From the NCBI RefSeq assembly GCF_001440035.1, contig NZ_LJYG01000085.1, positions 1-64,000 on the forward strand: a stretch of 64,000 nt of DNA, read 5' to 3'. A model generated the notes under the pieces. That model was not told where the DNA came from. It made no database searches and saw only the letters and a list, made by a program, of their open reading frames with translations. Both the position numbers and the translations under genes were made by a program. This stretch comes from Bradyrhizobium manausense (GTDB lineage Bacteria > Pseudomonadota > Alphaproteobacteria > Rhizobiales > Xanthobacteraceae). Of this stretch, positions 45,701 through 53,598 are shown in pieces (the first letter of the stretch is position 1; the number at the start of each line of letters is the position of its first letter).

Positions 45701-46099
45701 GAACAATTCGTTCTGAAGGGTCTGCATAACCTCCGGATCGAGCCGCTCGCTCATCGCAGTAAAGCCGCTGAGATCGGCAAACAGCACGGTGATGGTGCGG
45801 CGGTTCGCTTCGCTCTCGACCTCGCCCGAGAGAGGTCGAAATGCGGCTTGAGCTTCGGCCGTCGGCGCGAGCGGCGGAGAAGAGGACCGGATCGGCACCG
45901 TCCTCGGGCTCGCCCGCGCCGATGCCTGCCCGCTGCCCGCGGAGATCTCACAGACGAGGACGCCGCACTTCGGGCAATAGGCGAAATCGGGCGCGCATGG
46001 AAAGCCGCAGCCAGGGCATGCGTTCGGCTGCTTCGTGCCGCACTTCGGGCAGAAGGCAAAGCCGGCCTGGACCTCGAAACCGCAACCCGAGCACGTCAT
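42776..46099 (-). CDS. Zinc-ribbon, class III nucleotidyl cyclase, AAA ATPase and TPR regulator (1107 aa)
   Basis: Residues 1-50 hold two zinc ribbons (four CxxC pairs). A cyclase domain spans about 100-280: metal-binding Asp109 in LFADLSGF and Asp153 in KFIGDALLALFGAP are present, and SVTGDTVNTAQRL carries the ribose-orienting Asn and nearby residues. An ATPase domain follows from about 300 with P-loop GEAGIGKT at 331-338 and LLIVVEDLHWAD as Walker B. The C-terminal half (about 640-1107) is helical with TPR-like repeats. The plan resembles soluble adenylyl cyclase and bacterial signal-transduction ATPases. It probably makes cAMP in response to an unknown ligand. Confidence 0.88.
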   Translation of the reverse strand: MTCSGCGFEVQAGFAFCPKCGTKQPNACPGCGFPCAPDFAYCPKCGVLVCEISAGSGQASARASPRTVPIRSSSPPLAPTAEAQAAFRPLSGEVESEANRRTITVLFADLSGFTAMSERLDPEVMQTLQNELFEELTAAVQSFGGFVDKFIGDALLALFGAPAAHEDDPERAVRAALDMIGRTARLSERAKAYAGSPLLLHVGINTGHVVAGGLGVGAAKSYSVTGDTVNTAQRLQSMAAPGEVLVGPLTHRLTRHAFSYDSLGEVSLKGRMGSVLIHRLKEPLDTPRAARGLDALGLNAPVIGRDAELARMIGSLDLACGGAAQLVRLVGEAGIGKTRLVSEFVARIRDDDRFAGVAIRQAACSPLGEQSYGALAAVLRSAYGIAQKAGAAEAEAKVAQALSELGLATDEADRLMPLYLHVLGLGDPSAVLRHVEPEQLRRQIFFAIRTIFERRLALSPLLIVVEDLHWADAVSLEALRFLMDRLERTRLMLLFTHRPMLELDQFGSSKISHATLRLPQLGEVDGQRLLAAYFIHGWREPPRRLFSRILDRAGGNPLFLEEIIRGLIEAGALERDGALWRVKSDEAAADIPASIQALLLARLDRLPHQVRRLAQEAAVIGPRFDAAVLGAAATDPARVDAGLELLCEAEIIEEIAGSNSISLRTYRFTQTMLQDVIYQNLLLQRRIELHERIGAALERLYGDDPERLEDLILLGHHFSLSASRPKGARYLRAAGDRARASYANDDALRFYQQSFKVLSTGSEWEPERLVLHERIADLCRVAGRRSTAEEHYRCALERYRAAEDRVGEARILRNLGRLLWDAGKRVNAEAHYAEAAERLAGVDAPIEWAHLLQERGRLAFRVGDHVAAARWADEALGYARSVSVDADGQAGIEAARAIAEALNTKGVALARLGRHQDAVHEVEQSVASAEAAGLLNVACRGYTNLGVLYTIIDPAQAIDVCRRGLDVAHRIGDLGFQARLLANFSVACCTFTDRCTDEGVPAAEKAIEIDRALDQREHLPVPLIVLGQIHQCHFRPDLAVRCYHEAIEVASETGEPQQLFPCYDGLATLNLDRGDLPEAERYFALAHDVCERHGLDPAGLIVLPFLD

Positions 46100-46392
46100 G
46101 GCTCAAGACCTCGCGGAAGCCGCGATGGTGTGATCTGGTGGCCCTGCGAGGATGGGCCTCAGGATGCGAACCAGAATGGGCTTTGCATGCCGGAAGAGCA
46201 AGCGGTGGCTAGTCCGTGGCGCCGTATTGGCCGGACCACCGATGCCGCTGGCGCGTTGGTGCACCGCACGTCGTCGCCAAACATGGCGGCATGCGGTAGC
46301 GCCAATTGACAGGCGGGGCGCCGGGGCTACCCTGCCGAACAGAACAACAAATAATAAGGACCGGGAATCGCCGTGAAACCCGTCAACGCATC

Positions 46393-47649
46393 TTGAGCAC
46401 ACCCACAGGACCTTCCGCGCTCGCACCATTCCGGATCCGCAACTATCGCTTTCAGTGGCCGTCGGACCTGCTCACCTCCTGGGCGTTCGAGATTGAGACG
46501 CTGGTGCTCGGCTGGTACATCCTGGTCGAGACTGGGTCTGTACTGCTGCTCACCATTCTCGCCTCGCTGCAATATGTGGGAACGCTGATTGCTCCGGTGC
46601 TCGGTATGGTCGGCGATCGCATGGGTCACCGCGATCTGCTAGTACTGCTGCGCCTCACCTATACGGTGCTTGCCTCGACCATCATGGTGCTGGCGCTGAC
46701 CGGGAATCTGGCACCGCTCAAGGTGATGGTCATCGTGACGATCATGGGCCTCATCCGCTCCTCGGATCTCGGCCTGCGCAGCGCGCTGCTCGCCGACATC
46801 ATGCCGGCCGAGCTGCTGGTGGGGGCGATTAGCCTGTCGCGCACGACCCAGGATAGCGCGCGCATCGCCGGCGCGCTGACGGGAGCCGGACTGTTCGCGA
46901 CCTTCGGCATCGGCAAGGTCTATATGGTGATCGCCTGCCTCTATGTTGTCGCCGCCATTCTGATGTCTTGCCTGACCCGCCCCGCGAAGTCCGCCGAGCA
47001 TCGAGCGTTCGAGAGCCATTCGGGCTCGCGGCTGCTGCGCGATCTCAAGGAAGGCCTCGTCTATTTCTGGAACGGTCCGGCCATGCTGGCCGCGCTTTGC
47101 GTCGCATTCCTGGCCAATCTGACCGCCTTTCCGCTGACGAATGGATTGCTGCCCTATATCGCGCGGGACATCTTTCATACCGACCAGACCGGCCTCGGTT
47201 ATCTCTCGGCGAGCTTCGCGCTGGGCTCGCTGATCGGCTCCATCACACTCAGCCTGATCAGCGGCCTGCGCATTGCCCGGCTCCTGATCGGCGCGACACT
47301 GGCCTGGTACACGCTGCTGCTGGTGTTTGTCGAAATCCGGACTATACCCGTGGCGATGGCCTGTCTCGTGCTGGCCGGCATCGCCCAGAGCATGTCGATG
47401 ATCTCGGCGGCCGTGATCCTGATGCGCACAGCCAGCGCGCATCTGCGCGGCCGCGTGATGGGCGTGCGCATGATGGTGATCTACGGCCTGCCGATCGGAT
47501 TGCTCGCGGCCGGCAGCCTGATCGATGTCATCGGCTTTTCTGCAACGGGCTCGCTTTACGCCGCTGCCGGCTTCATCGCGATGCTGGCCATCTCCATCCG
47601 CTGGCGCGAAGACCTCTGGCCGGCGCACGCGCCCGCCAATGCGCGTTAG
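46393..47649 (+). CDS. MFS transporter, EntS-like exporter family
   Basis: Protein of about 418 residues with around twelve membrane segments; APFRIRNYRFQWPSDLLTSW is the typical start of the siderophore-exporter-like (MFS_3) group. The start is uncertain: no ATG exists near, and the TTG at 46393 is the closest codon in frame. It overlaps the TGA of a seven-codon leader starting GTG at 46373 behind AAGGACCGGG, so leader coupling or a misread base are both possible. An upstream TTG at 46306 is an alternative. The 3' end overlaps the convergent regulator gene by four bases. Confidence 0.78.
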   Translation: MSTPTGPSALAPFRIRNYRFQWPSDLLTSWAFEIETLVLGWYILVETGSVLLLTILASLQYVGTLIAPVLGMVGDRMGHRDLLVLLRLTYTVLASTIMVLALTGNLAPLKVMVIVTIMGLIRSSDLGLRSALLADIMPAELLVGAISLSRTTQDSARIAGALTGAGLFATFGIGKVYMVIACLYVVAAILMSCLTRPAKSAEHRAFESHSGSRLLRDLKEGLVYFWNGPAMLAALCVAFLANLTAFPLTNGLLPYIARDIFHTDQTGLGYLSASFALGSLIGSITLSLISGLRIARLLIGATLAWYTLLLVFVEIRTIPVAMACLVLAGIAQSMSMISAAVILMRTASAHLRGRVMGVRMMVIYGLPIGLLAAGSLIDVIGFSATGSLYAAAGFIAMLAISIRWREDLWPAHAPANAR

Positions 47650-48320
47650 TCCCCGTATCCACGCAGCCGCTCGACATCGAGGATTGTGACGCCGCCATAT
47701 TCGAGCCGCAGCAGCCCCTCCTTCTCGAGCAGGTTCAATGCGCGGTTGGCGTTCTGCCTGGACATGCCGGAGAGCGCTCCAATCTCTTCTTGCGTGATCT
47801 CCAGATGCGCGGTCGATTCCGGATAGAGGATCGGGTTGAACAGCGAGGCGATGCTGCGGGCAAGGCGCGCGGTGGCGTCCAGCGTGCGGTTGACCTCGAG
47901 CATGCCTATGAACTGGCCGAGCCGCTCGTTGAGCTGGCGCACCAGGAAGCGATTGAAGCCGACGCTGTTCTCGAACAGCCACATGAAGGCGCTCCGTTCC
48001 ATCAGCGCGACTCGGCTGTCGCGCAGCGCGACCACGTCGTAGCGGCGCAATTCTTTCTTGAGCACGCTGCCCTCGCCGAACCAGGCGCCGGCCGTCAACC
48101 CCGCGAGACTCGTCTCCTTGCCGTCCCGCGAAACGCCGCCCATCCGGGCGAGGCCGCTCACCATGCCGGCCCAATAGTCGAACTTGTCGCCGCGCATGAA
48201 CACGGTTTCGCCGGTGGCATAGGAGCGCTCGGTGATCCCGGCGCGGGCGACCTCGATCTCCGCTAGCGTGAGCTCGCGCGACCAGGCGGCGACGCGCCTC
48301 AGTTGATCCTCTGAAATCAT
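47646..48320 (-). CDS. Crp/Fnr-family transcriptional regulator
   Basis: Protein of 224 residues. An N-terminal cyclic-nucleotide-binding beta-barrel (FMRGDKFDYWAGMVSGLARM, GAWFGEGS) and a C-terminal winged helix (ITQEEIGALSGMSRQNANRA) are clear. No Cys cluster for an FNR iron-sulfur centre is present. The cyclase 3 kb away could supply its ligand; this is inference only. The gene diverges from the second Liv system across 334 bases. Confidence 0.87.
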   Translation of the reverse strand: MISEDQLRRVAAWSRELTLAEIEVARAGITERSYATGETVFMRGDKFDYWAGMVSGLARMGGVSRDGKETSLAGLTAGAWFGEGSVLKKELRRYDVVALRDSRVALMERSAFMWLFENSVGFNRFLVRQLNERLGQFIGMLEVNRTLDATARLARSIASLFNPILYPESTAHLEITQEEIGALSGMSRQNANRALNLLEKEGLLRLEYGGVTILDVERLRGYGD

Positions 48321-48654
48321 GATCCCGAAGTCAGCCGCACCGCGTCGTCACTCCGTTCTTATGCTGCATCGCAACATCATCGTTCCGGCTCCTATCCGAC
48401 GAAAATGAAGGCCGCCTCGGTCCGAAAAACTTTGCCGCAGAATTGTCAGGCCGGAGACATTTCAAAATAGCGCATTCGCCTATTGAGAACCACCTTGCGC
48501 GATGCGGCTTTTGATCCCGAACGGGGCGAAGGCGGTGCGGCTCCGGTCGGGACCATGTGCTGCATGGCCTCCCCGACACAACCGTACTAGGATCGCCCGG
48601 AAGGTACCGACGAAGAGCGCCGCAGAACGCGCCATCACCGGGAGGGATTGTTTG
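48321..48654. other. 334-base divergent intergenic region
   Basis: Lies between the Crp-family gene and livG of the second Liv system. Apart from the GGGAGGG ribosome-binding site at 48640-48646, no repeat, promoter pair or RNA gene could be recognised with confidence. Confidence 0.5.
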
Positions 48655-49476
48655 GTGGCTACCAGTCTCGAAGTGCGCGGCGTGTCCTTGCGGTTCGGCG
48701 GCGTTCGCGCGCTGACCGACGTCAGCTTCGCCATCAACGAGGGCGAGCTGTTCTCGATCATCGGCCCCAACGGGGCCGGCAAGACCTCCATCGTGAACTG
48801 TATTTCCGGCCGCTATAAGCCGACCGAAGGCCAGCTGTTCTACCAGGGCCGCGACATCACGGGGCTGACCCCGAATGCGCGCCCCAAGCTCGGCATCGGC
48901 CGCACCTTCCAGAATCTGGCACTGTTCCACCATATGAGCGTGCTCGACAACATCATGGTCGGGCGCCATCACCTCCTGAAGAATAACTTCCTCACCGGCT
49001 CGCTATACTGGCTCACCGGCGCGCGCAAGGAGGAGCTTGAACACCGCCGCAAGGTCGAGGAGATCATCGACTTCCTTGACCTGCAGTCGGTGCGCAAGGC
49101 GACCGCCGGCACCCTCCCCTACGGCCTGCGCAAGCGCGTCGAGCTCGCCCGCGCCATGGCGCTGGAGCCGCGCCTCATCCTCCTCGACGAACCGATGGCC
49201 GGCATGAATTTCGAGGAGAAGGAGGACATGGCCCGCTACATCGTCGACCTCAACGAGGAGTTCGGTATGACGGTGGTGATGATCGAGCACGACATGGGCG
49301 TGGTGATGGACATCTCCCACCGCGTCATGGTGCTGGATTTCGGCCGCAAGATCGCCGAGGGCGATCCCGCCGCGGTGCTCGCCGATCCCCACGTCAAGCG
49401 CGCCTATCTCGGCGAAGAGGACGAGGCGCTGGTCGACCCCGACGATGCGCCGCCGGCGCAGGAGAGCGCGGCATGA
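48655..49476 (+). CDS. livG: Liv-type ABC transporter ATP-binding protein (LivG-like), second system
   Basis: Protein of 273 residues with Walker A GPNGAGKTS, RTFQNLALFHHMSVLDN and the degenerate signature LPYGLRKRVELARAM followed by LILLDEPMAGMN. It starts at a GTG (48655) or the TTG just before it; both follow GGGAGGG closely. The last four bases overlap the acyl-CoA ligase start (ATGA). An acidic C-terminal tail (EEDEALVDPDDAPPAQE) is a small extension beyond the usual end. Confidence 0.9.
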   Translation: MATSLEVRGVSLRFGGVRALTDVSFAINEGELFSIIGPNGAGKTSIVNCISGRYKPTEGQLFYQGRDITGLTPNARPKLGIGRTFQNLALFHHMSVLDNIMVGRHHLLKNNFLTGSLYWLTGARKEELEHRRKVEEIIDFLDLQSVRKATAGTLPYGLRKRVELARAMALEPRLILLDEPMAGMNFEEKEDMARYIVDLNEEFGMTVVMIEHDMGVVMDISHRVMVLDFGRKIAEGDPAAVLADPHVKRAYLGEEDEALVDPDDAPPAQESAA

Positions 49477-51404
49477 TGGATTACGCAGGGCGCGTCGCCC
49501 AGGCCGACACTTATCCGAAGATGCTGCGGCTCAATGCCAGGGAGCACGGCAACGAGATTGCGCTGCGCGAAAAGGATCTCGGTCTCTGGCGCCCCTTCAC
49601 CTGGAACGATTACCAGACCCGCGTGCGCGACTTCGCGCTCGGCCTGGTTGAGCTCGGCCTTGGTCGCGGCGACGTCATCGGCATCATCGGCGATAACAGG
49701 CCGGATTGGGTGGCGGCAGAAGTAGCAACCCACGCGATCGGCGGATTGAGCCTGGGGCTCTATCGCGACGTGCTGGATGAAGAAGCCTCCTATCTCCTCA
49801 ATTATGGCGAGGCACAGCTGGTGTTCGCCGAGGACGAGGAGCAGGTAGACAAGCTGCTGGCGCTGGCCGAGCGCGTGCCTGATCTCAAGCACATCATCTA
49901 TTCCGATCCGCGCGGCATGCGGAAATATGACGACCCGCGGCTGATGTCGGCGGAGAAGTTCGCCGAGCTCGGCCGCGCTCGCGCAACCCGCGAGCCGGAG
50001 CTTTACGATCGGCTGGTCGATGCCACCAAGGGCGAGGACGTCGCCATCCTCTGCACAACGTCAGGCACGACCTCGCATCCAAAGCTCGCGATGCTCGCCG
50101 CCGGCCGCGTGCTAGGCCATTGCGCGACCTATCTCGCTTTCGACCCGAAGGGGCCGGACGACGAATATGTCTCGGTGCTGCCGCTGCCCTGGATCATGGA
50201 ACAGGTCTATGTGCTCGGCAAAGGCCTGCTTTGCCGGATGAAGATCAACTTCGTCGAAGAGCCCGATACGATGATGAACGATCTGCGCGAGATCGCGCCG
50301 ACATTCGTGCTCTTTGCCCCCAGGGTCTGGGAATCGATCGCCGCCGATGTCCGCGCCAAGGTCATGGATGCGACGCCCTTCAAGCAGCGCCTGTTCGACA
50401 TCGGCATGAAGTCGGGACTTGCCGCGCTCGAACAGGGCAAGCGCTCCGGCTTTGCCGACGCGATCCTGTTCCGCGCGCTGCGCGACCGCCTCGGCTTCAC
50501 CCGCCTGCGATCGGCGGCCACCGGCGGCGCGGCACTCGGGCCTGATACCTTCAAGTTCTTCCAGGCCATGGGCGTGCCGCTGCGCACGCTCTATGGCCAG
50601 ACGGAATTGTTGGGGGCCTACACGCTGCATCCCGAGGGCAAGGTCGACCCTGACACCACGGGCGTGCCAATGGCCGACACTATCGAGATCCGCATCGACA
50701 ATGCCGACATCCACGGCGTCGGCGAGATCGTGGTGTGGCACCCCAACATGTTCCTGGGCTATTACAAGAACCCGGAAGCGAGCGTCGCCGATATCAGGGA
50801 CGGCTGGATGCTGTCGGGCGATGCCGGCTATTTCAACGCAAACAGGCAGCTCGTGGTCATCGACCGCATCAAGGATCTCGCCGAGACCTCGCGCGGCGAG
50901 CGCTTCTCGCCGCAGTTCATCGAGAACAAGCTGAAATTCTCGCCCTATATCGCCGAGGCCGTGGTCCTCGGCGCCGGACGTGACGCGCTCGCGGCAATGA
51001 TCTGCATCCGCTATTCCATCATCTCGAAATGGGCAGAGAAGAACCGCCTCTCCTTCACCACCTACAGCGACCTTGCCTCGCGCCCCGAGGTCTACGCGCT
51101 GCTCCAGAAGGAGGTCGAGACCGTCAACGCCACGCTGCCGCCGGCCCAGCGTATCTCGCGCTTCCTGCTGCTCTACAAGGAGCTCGACGCCGACGACGGC
51201 GAGCTCACCCGCACAAGAAAGGTGCGCCGCGGCGTCATCAACGAGAAATACGCTGAAATCATCGACGCGATCTACCGCGGCGATCCCGACATCCCCGTCG
51301 ACACCGTGATTCGCTTCCAGGACGGCACCACGCAGCGTGTACGGACGACGCTGCGCGTGGTGGACCTCGGCGGGCACGGCCACATCGCGGAGGCTGCGGA
51401 GTGA
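49473..51404 (+). CDS. AMP-forming long-chain acyl-CoA synthetase-like ligase
   Basis: Protein of 643 residues from the adenylate-forming family. The P-loop at 194-204 reads CTTSGTTSHPK, where the family usually has TSGTTGxPKG. LYGQTELLGAYTLHP (A5), GWMLSGDAGYFNANRQLVVIDRIKD (A7-A8) and RTRKVRRGVI near the end (A10-like Lys) follow. It would activate a carboxylic acid to its CoA thioester. Placement inside an ABC uptake operon, overlapping livG, suggests that it traps the transported acid. Chain length or aromatic preference is not readable. Confidence 0.88.
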   Translation: MMDYAGRVAQADTYPKMLRLNAREHGNEIALREKDLGLWRPFTWNDYQTRVRDFALGLVELGLGRGDVIGIIGDNRPDWVAAEVATHAIGGLSLGLYRDVLDEEASYLLNYGEAQLVFAEDEEQVDKLLALAERVPDLKHIIYSDPRGMRKYDDPRLMSAEKFAELGRARATREPELYDRLVDATKGEDVAILCTTSGTTSHPKLAMLAAGRVLGHCATYLAFDPKGPDDEYVSVLPLPWIMEQVYVLGKGLLCRMKINFVEEPDTMMNDLREIAPTFVLFAPRVWESIAADVRAKVMDATPFKQRLFDIGMKSGLAALEQGKRSGFADAILFRALRDRLGFTRLRSAATGGAALGPDTFKFFQAMGVPLRTLYGQTELLGAYTLHPEGKVDPDTTGVPMADTIEIRIDNADIHGVGEIVVWHPNMFLGYYKNPEASVADIRDGWMLSGDAGYFNANRQLVVIDRIKDLAETSRGERFSPQFIENKLKFSPYIAEAVVLGAGRDALAAMICIRYSIISKWAEKNRLSFTTYSDLASRPEVYALLQKEVETVNATLPPAQRISRFLLLYKELDADDGELTRTRKVRRGVINEKYAEIIDAIYRGDPDIPVDTVIRFQDGTTQRVRTTLRVVDLGGHGHIAEAAE

Positions 51405-51477
51405 ATTCACTTCCAGCCCAGCCCTCCGCTACCCTTCGCCTCTCCCCGCTTGCGGCAAGGCTTTGCTACATGCACTC

Positions 51478-51557
51478 CGTCATTGCGAGCGCAGCGAAGC
51501 AATCCAGACTGATTTCGCGGCAAGATGCTGGATTGCTTCGCTGCGCTCGCAATGACG
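51478..51557. repeat. Perfect 29-bp inverted repeat, family B
   Basis: Arms 51478-51506 and 51529-51557 are exact complements beginning CGTCATTGCGAGCGCAGCGA, with a 22-base spacer. This sequence type, with GCGAGCGCAGCGAAGCAATC, is familiar to me as a dispersed palindromic element of Bradyrhizobium-like genomes. It sits between the ligase and livH of the second Liv system. Confidence 0.85.
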
Positions 51558-51582
51558 ATGTGGGTGCATCAGGAGACCGTAA

Positions 51583-52476
51583 ATGAACACCGCCTTCCTC
51601 ATCCAGCTCCTGGTCAACGGTCTCGTGGTCGGCACGCTCTATGGCGTGGTCGCGATGTCGTTCGTGCTGATCTACAAGGCGACGCAGGTCGTCAATTTCG
51701 CGCAAGGTGAATTGCTGTTGGTCGGCGCCTGGGTGTGCTGGGCGCTGCTCGCCAAGTACCAGGTGCCGTTCTGGATCGGCATGCCGATCACGCTGGTGTT
51801 CATGTTCGTGTTCGGAATCGCGATCCAGGTCCTGATCCTGCGACCGATGATCGGCGAGCCGATCATCTCGGTGATCATGGTGACGATCGGCCTCTCCACC
51901 GTGCTCCAGGCGACGCTGAAATGGATGTTCGGCGTCAATCCGCAGCCGTTCCCGCGCGTGTTCGAGAGCCAGTCCGTCGGACTGTTCGGCCTCCAGATCC
52001 AGACCGTCTATGTCATGAGCCTCGTCGTCTCGCTCGCGATGATGATCGGCATGGCCTGGTTCTTCCGCGCCTCGAAGTACGGCCTTGCGATGCGCGCCAC
52101 GGCGTTCAATCAGCAAGTCGCGCAGTCGCTCGGCATTTCCGTCAAGAGCGTGTTCGCGATGGCCTGGGCGATCTCGGCCACCGTCTCGGCGGTCGCAGGG
52201 GTCGTCGTCGCCGTGGTGAACGGCGTGTCCTCGGGCCTTGCCGCCTACGGCATCAAAGTGTTTCCGGCGGCGATCCTCGGCGGGCTCGATTCCGTCGGCG
52301 GCGCGGTGCTCGGCGGCATCATCATCGGCCTGCTCGAGAACGTCGCGCAATATGTCGACAGCCAGTACCTGCACTGGGGCAATCTCTACGAGATCGCACC
52401 CTTCTATGTCCTCATCATCGTGCTGATGATCAAGCCTTACGGCCTGTTCGGCACCCACGACATCGAGCGGATCTGA
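51583..52476 (+). CDS. livH: Liv-type ABC transporter permease (LivH-like), second system
   Basis: Permease of 297 residues with about eight membrane segments. NGLVVGTLYGVVAMSFVLIY and QVVNFAQGELLLVGAW are the LivH N-terminal signature, and RATAFNQQVAQSLGISVKSV is the cytoplasmic loop. The ATG at 51583 follows AGGAGACCGTAA. It is four bases upstream of livM. Confidence 0.91.
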   Translation: MNTAFLIQLLVNGLVVGTLYGVVAMSFVLIYKATQVVNFAQGELLLVGAWVCWALLAKYQVPFWIGMPITLVFMFVFGIAIQVLILRPMIGEPIISVIMVTIGLSTVLQATLKWMFGVNPQPFPRVFESQSVGLFGLQIQTVYVMSLVVSLAMMIGMAWFFRASKYGLAMRATAFNQQVAQSLGISVKSVFAMAWAISATVSAVAGVVVAVVNGVSSGLAAYGIKVFPAAILGGLDSVGGAVLGGIIIGLLENVAQYVDSQYLHWGNLYEIAPFYVLIIVLMIKPYGLFGTHDIERI

Positions 52477-52479
52477 CCC

Positions 52480-53553
52480 ATGGCCGGCCCTGCCCTCATC
52501 CCTGCTGGTGATTTCCGCACCTCCTACGCAGCCGACACCACGATCTTCCCGACCACGACCAGCCGCAACTTCGCGATTCTCGGCGTGCTGCTGCTCTGCC
52601 TCGTGCCGCAGGTCCTCGGCGGATACTGGCTCAGCATCCTGATCCAGATCGGCATCTTCTCGATCGCGGCGCTGGGCCTCAACATCCTGGTCGGCTTCAC
52701 CGGGCAGATCTCGATCGGGCACGCCGCCTTCTTCCTGCTCGGCGCCTTCACCTCGGCCTATATCTCCAACAACGCGCCGATTCCGGTGTTCTTCGCGATC
52801 CCGCTCGCCGGTGTCGTCACGGCGATGGTCGGCTTGATCTTCGGCATCCCCGCGGCCCGATTGAAGGGACTCTACCTCGTCATCGCGACGCTGGCCGCGC
52901 AATACATCCTGCTCGACTTCTTCTCCCGCGCGGAATGGTTTTCGGGCGGCTCGGTACCTGCGAGCGCCGAGCCGTTCTCGATTCTGGGCTACACGCTGCG
53001 CGGCGACAGGCACTATTTCTACGTCGTGCTGGCCTATGTGCTGGCGAGCTACATCCTCGTCACCAACCTGATGCGCACGCGCGACGGCCGCGCGCTGGTG
53101 GCGATCCGCGACCACTATCTCTCCGCCGAGATCATGGGCATCAACCTCACCAAATACCGCACGCTGTCGTTCGGTCTCGCCGCCTTCTTCGCCGGCATCG
53201 CCGGCGCGCTCTACGCGCACTACCAGCAGGTCGTGTCGCAGGAAGGGTTCGGCATCGAGCGCTCGATCCTGTTCCTCGCCATGATCATCATCGGCGGCAC
53301 CGGCTCGATCATGGGCACGCTGATGGGCACCGCCTTCGTGGTGCTGCTGCCGGAATCCATGGAATTCATCAGCCTGCACTTGAAGGGCGGTGCGATCGAC
53401 AAGGCGCTGTCGCTCAACAACAACATCACCTTCCTGCGCGAGATCGCGATCGGGGTGATCATCATCGCATTCCTGATGTTCGAGCCTGATGGGCTCGCGC
53501 ATCGCTGGCGGCAGATCAAGGCGTACTGGAAACTCTACCCGTTCTCGCATTGA
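52480..53553 (+). CDS. livM: Liv-type ABC transporter permease (LivM-like), second system
   Basis: Permease of 357 residues with LGLNILVGFTGQISIGHAAF and FFAGIAGALYAHYQQVVSQE. A hydrophilic N-terminal tail of about 35 residues precedes the first helix. Forms the channel with the LivH-like protein. 45 bases, with AGGAGG, separate it from the binding-protein gene. Confidence 0.91.
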   Translation: MAGPALIPAGDFRTSYAADTTIFPTTTSRNFAILGVLLLCLVPQVLGGYWLSILIQIGIFSIAALGLNILVGFTGQISIGHAAFFLLGAFTSAYISNNAPIPVFFAIPLAGVVTAMVGLIFGIPAARLKGLYLVIATLAAQYILLDFFSRAEWFSGGSVPASAEPFSILGYTLRGDRHYFYVVLAYVLASYILVTNLMRTRDGRALVAIRDHYLSAEIMGINLTKYRTLSFGLAAFFAGIAGALYAHYQQVVSQEGFGIERSILFLAMIIIGGTGSIMGTLMGTAFVVLLPESMEFISLHLKGGAIDKALSLNNNITFLREIAIGVIIIAFLMFEPDGLAHRWRQIKAYWKLYPFSH

Positions 53554-53598
53554 GCACGGGCAACTTCACTTAAACAATAAACAGGAGGAACCGACCCC

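Noticed and set aside
46639..48174. 511-residue open frame on the - strand
   Set aside because: Runs across the MFS gene and part of the Crp-family gene in a wrong frame; composition is that of a shadow.
50112..51410. 432-residue open frame on the - strand
   Set aside because: Antisense to the acyl-CoA ligase.
51466..53550. 694-residue open frame on the - strand
   Set aside because: Shadow of the livH and livM genes; low-complexity Asp/Arg/His text and no ribosome-binding site.
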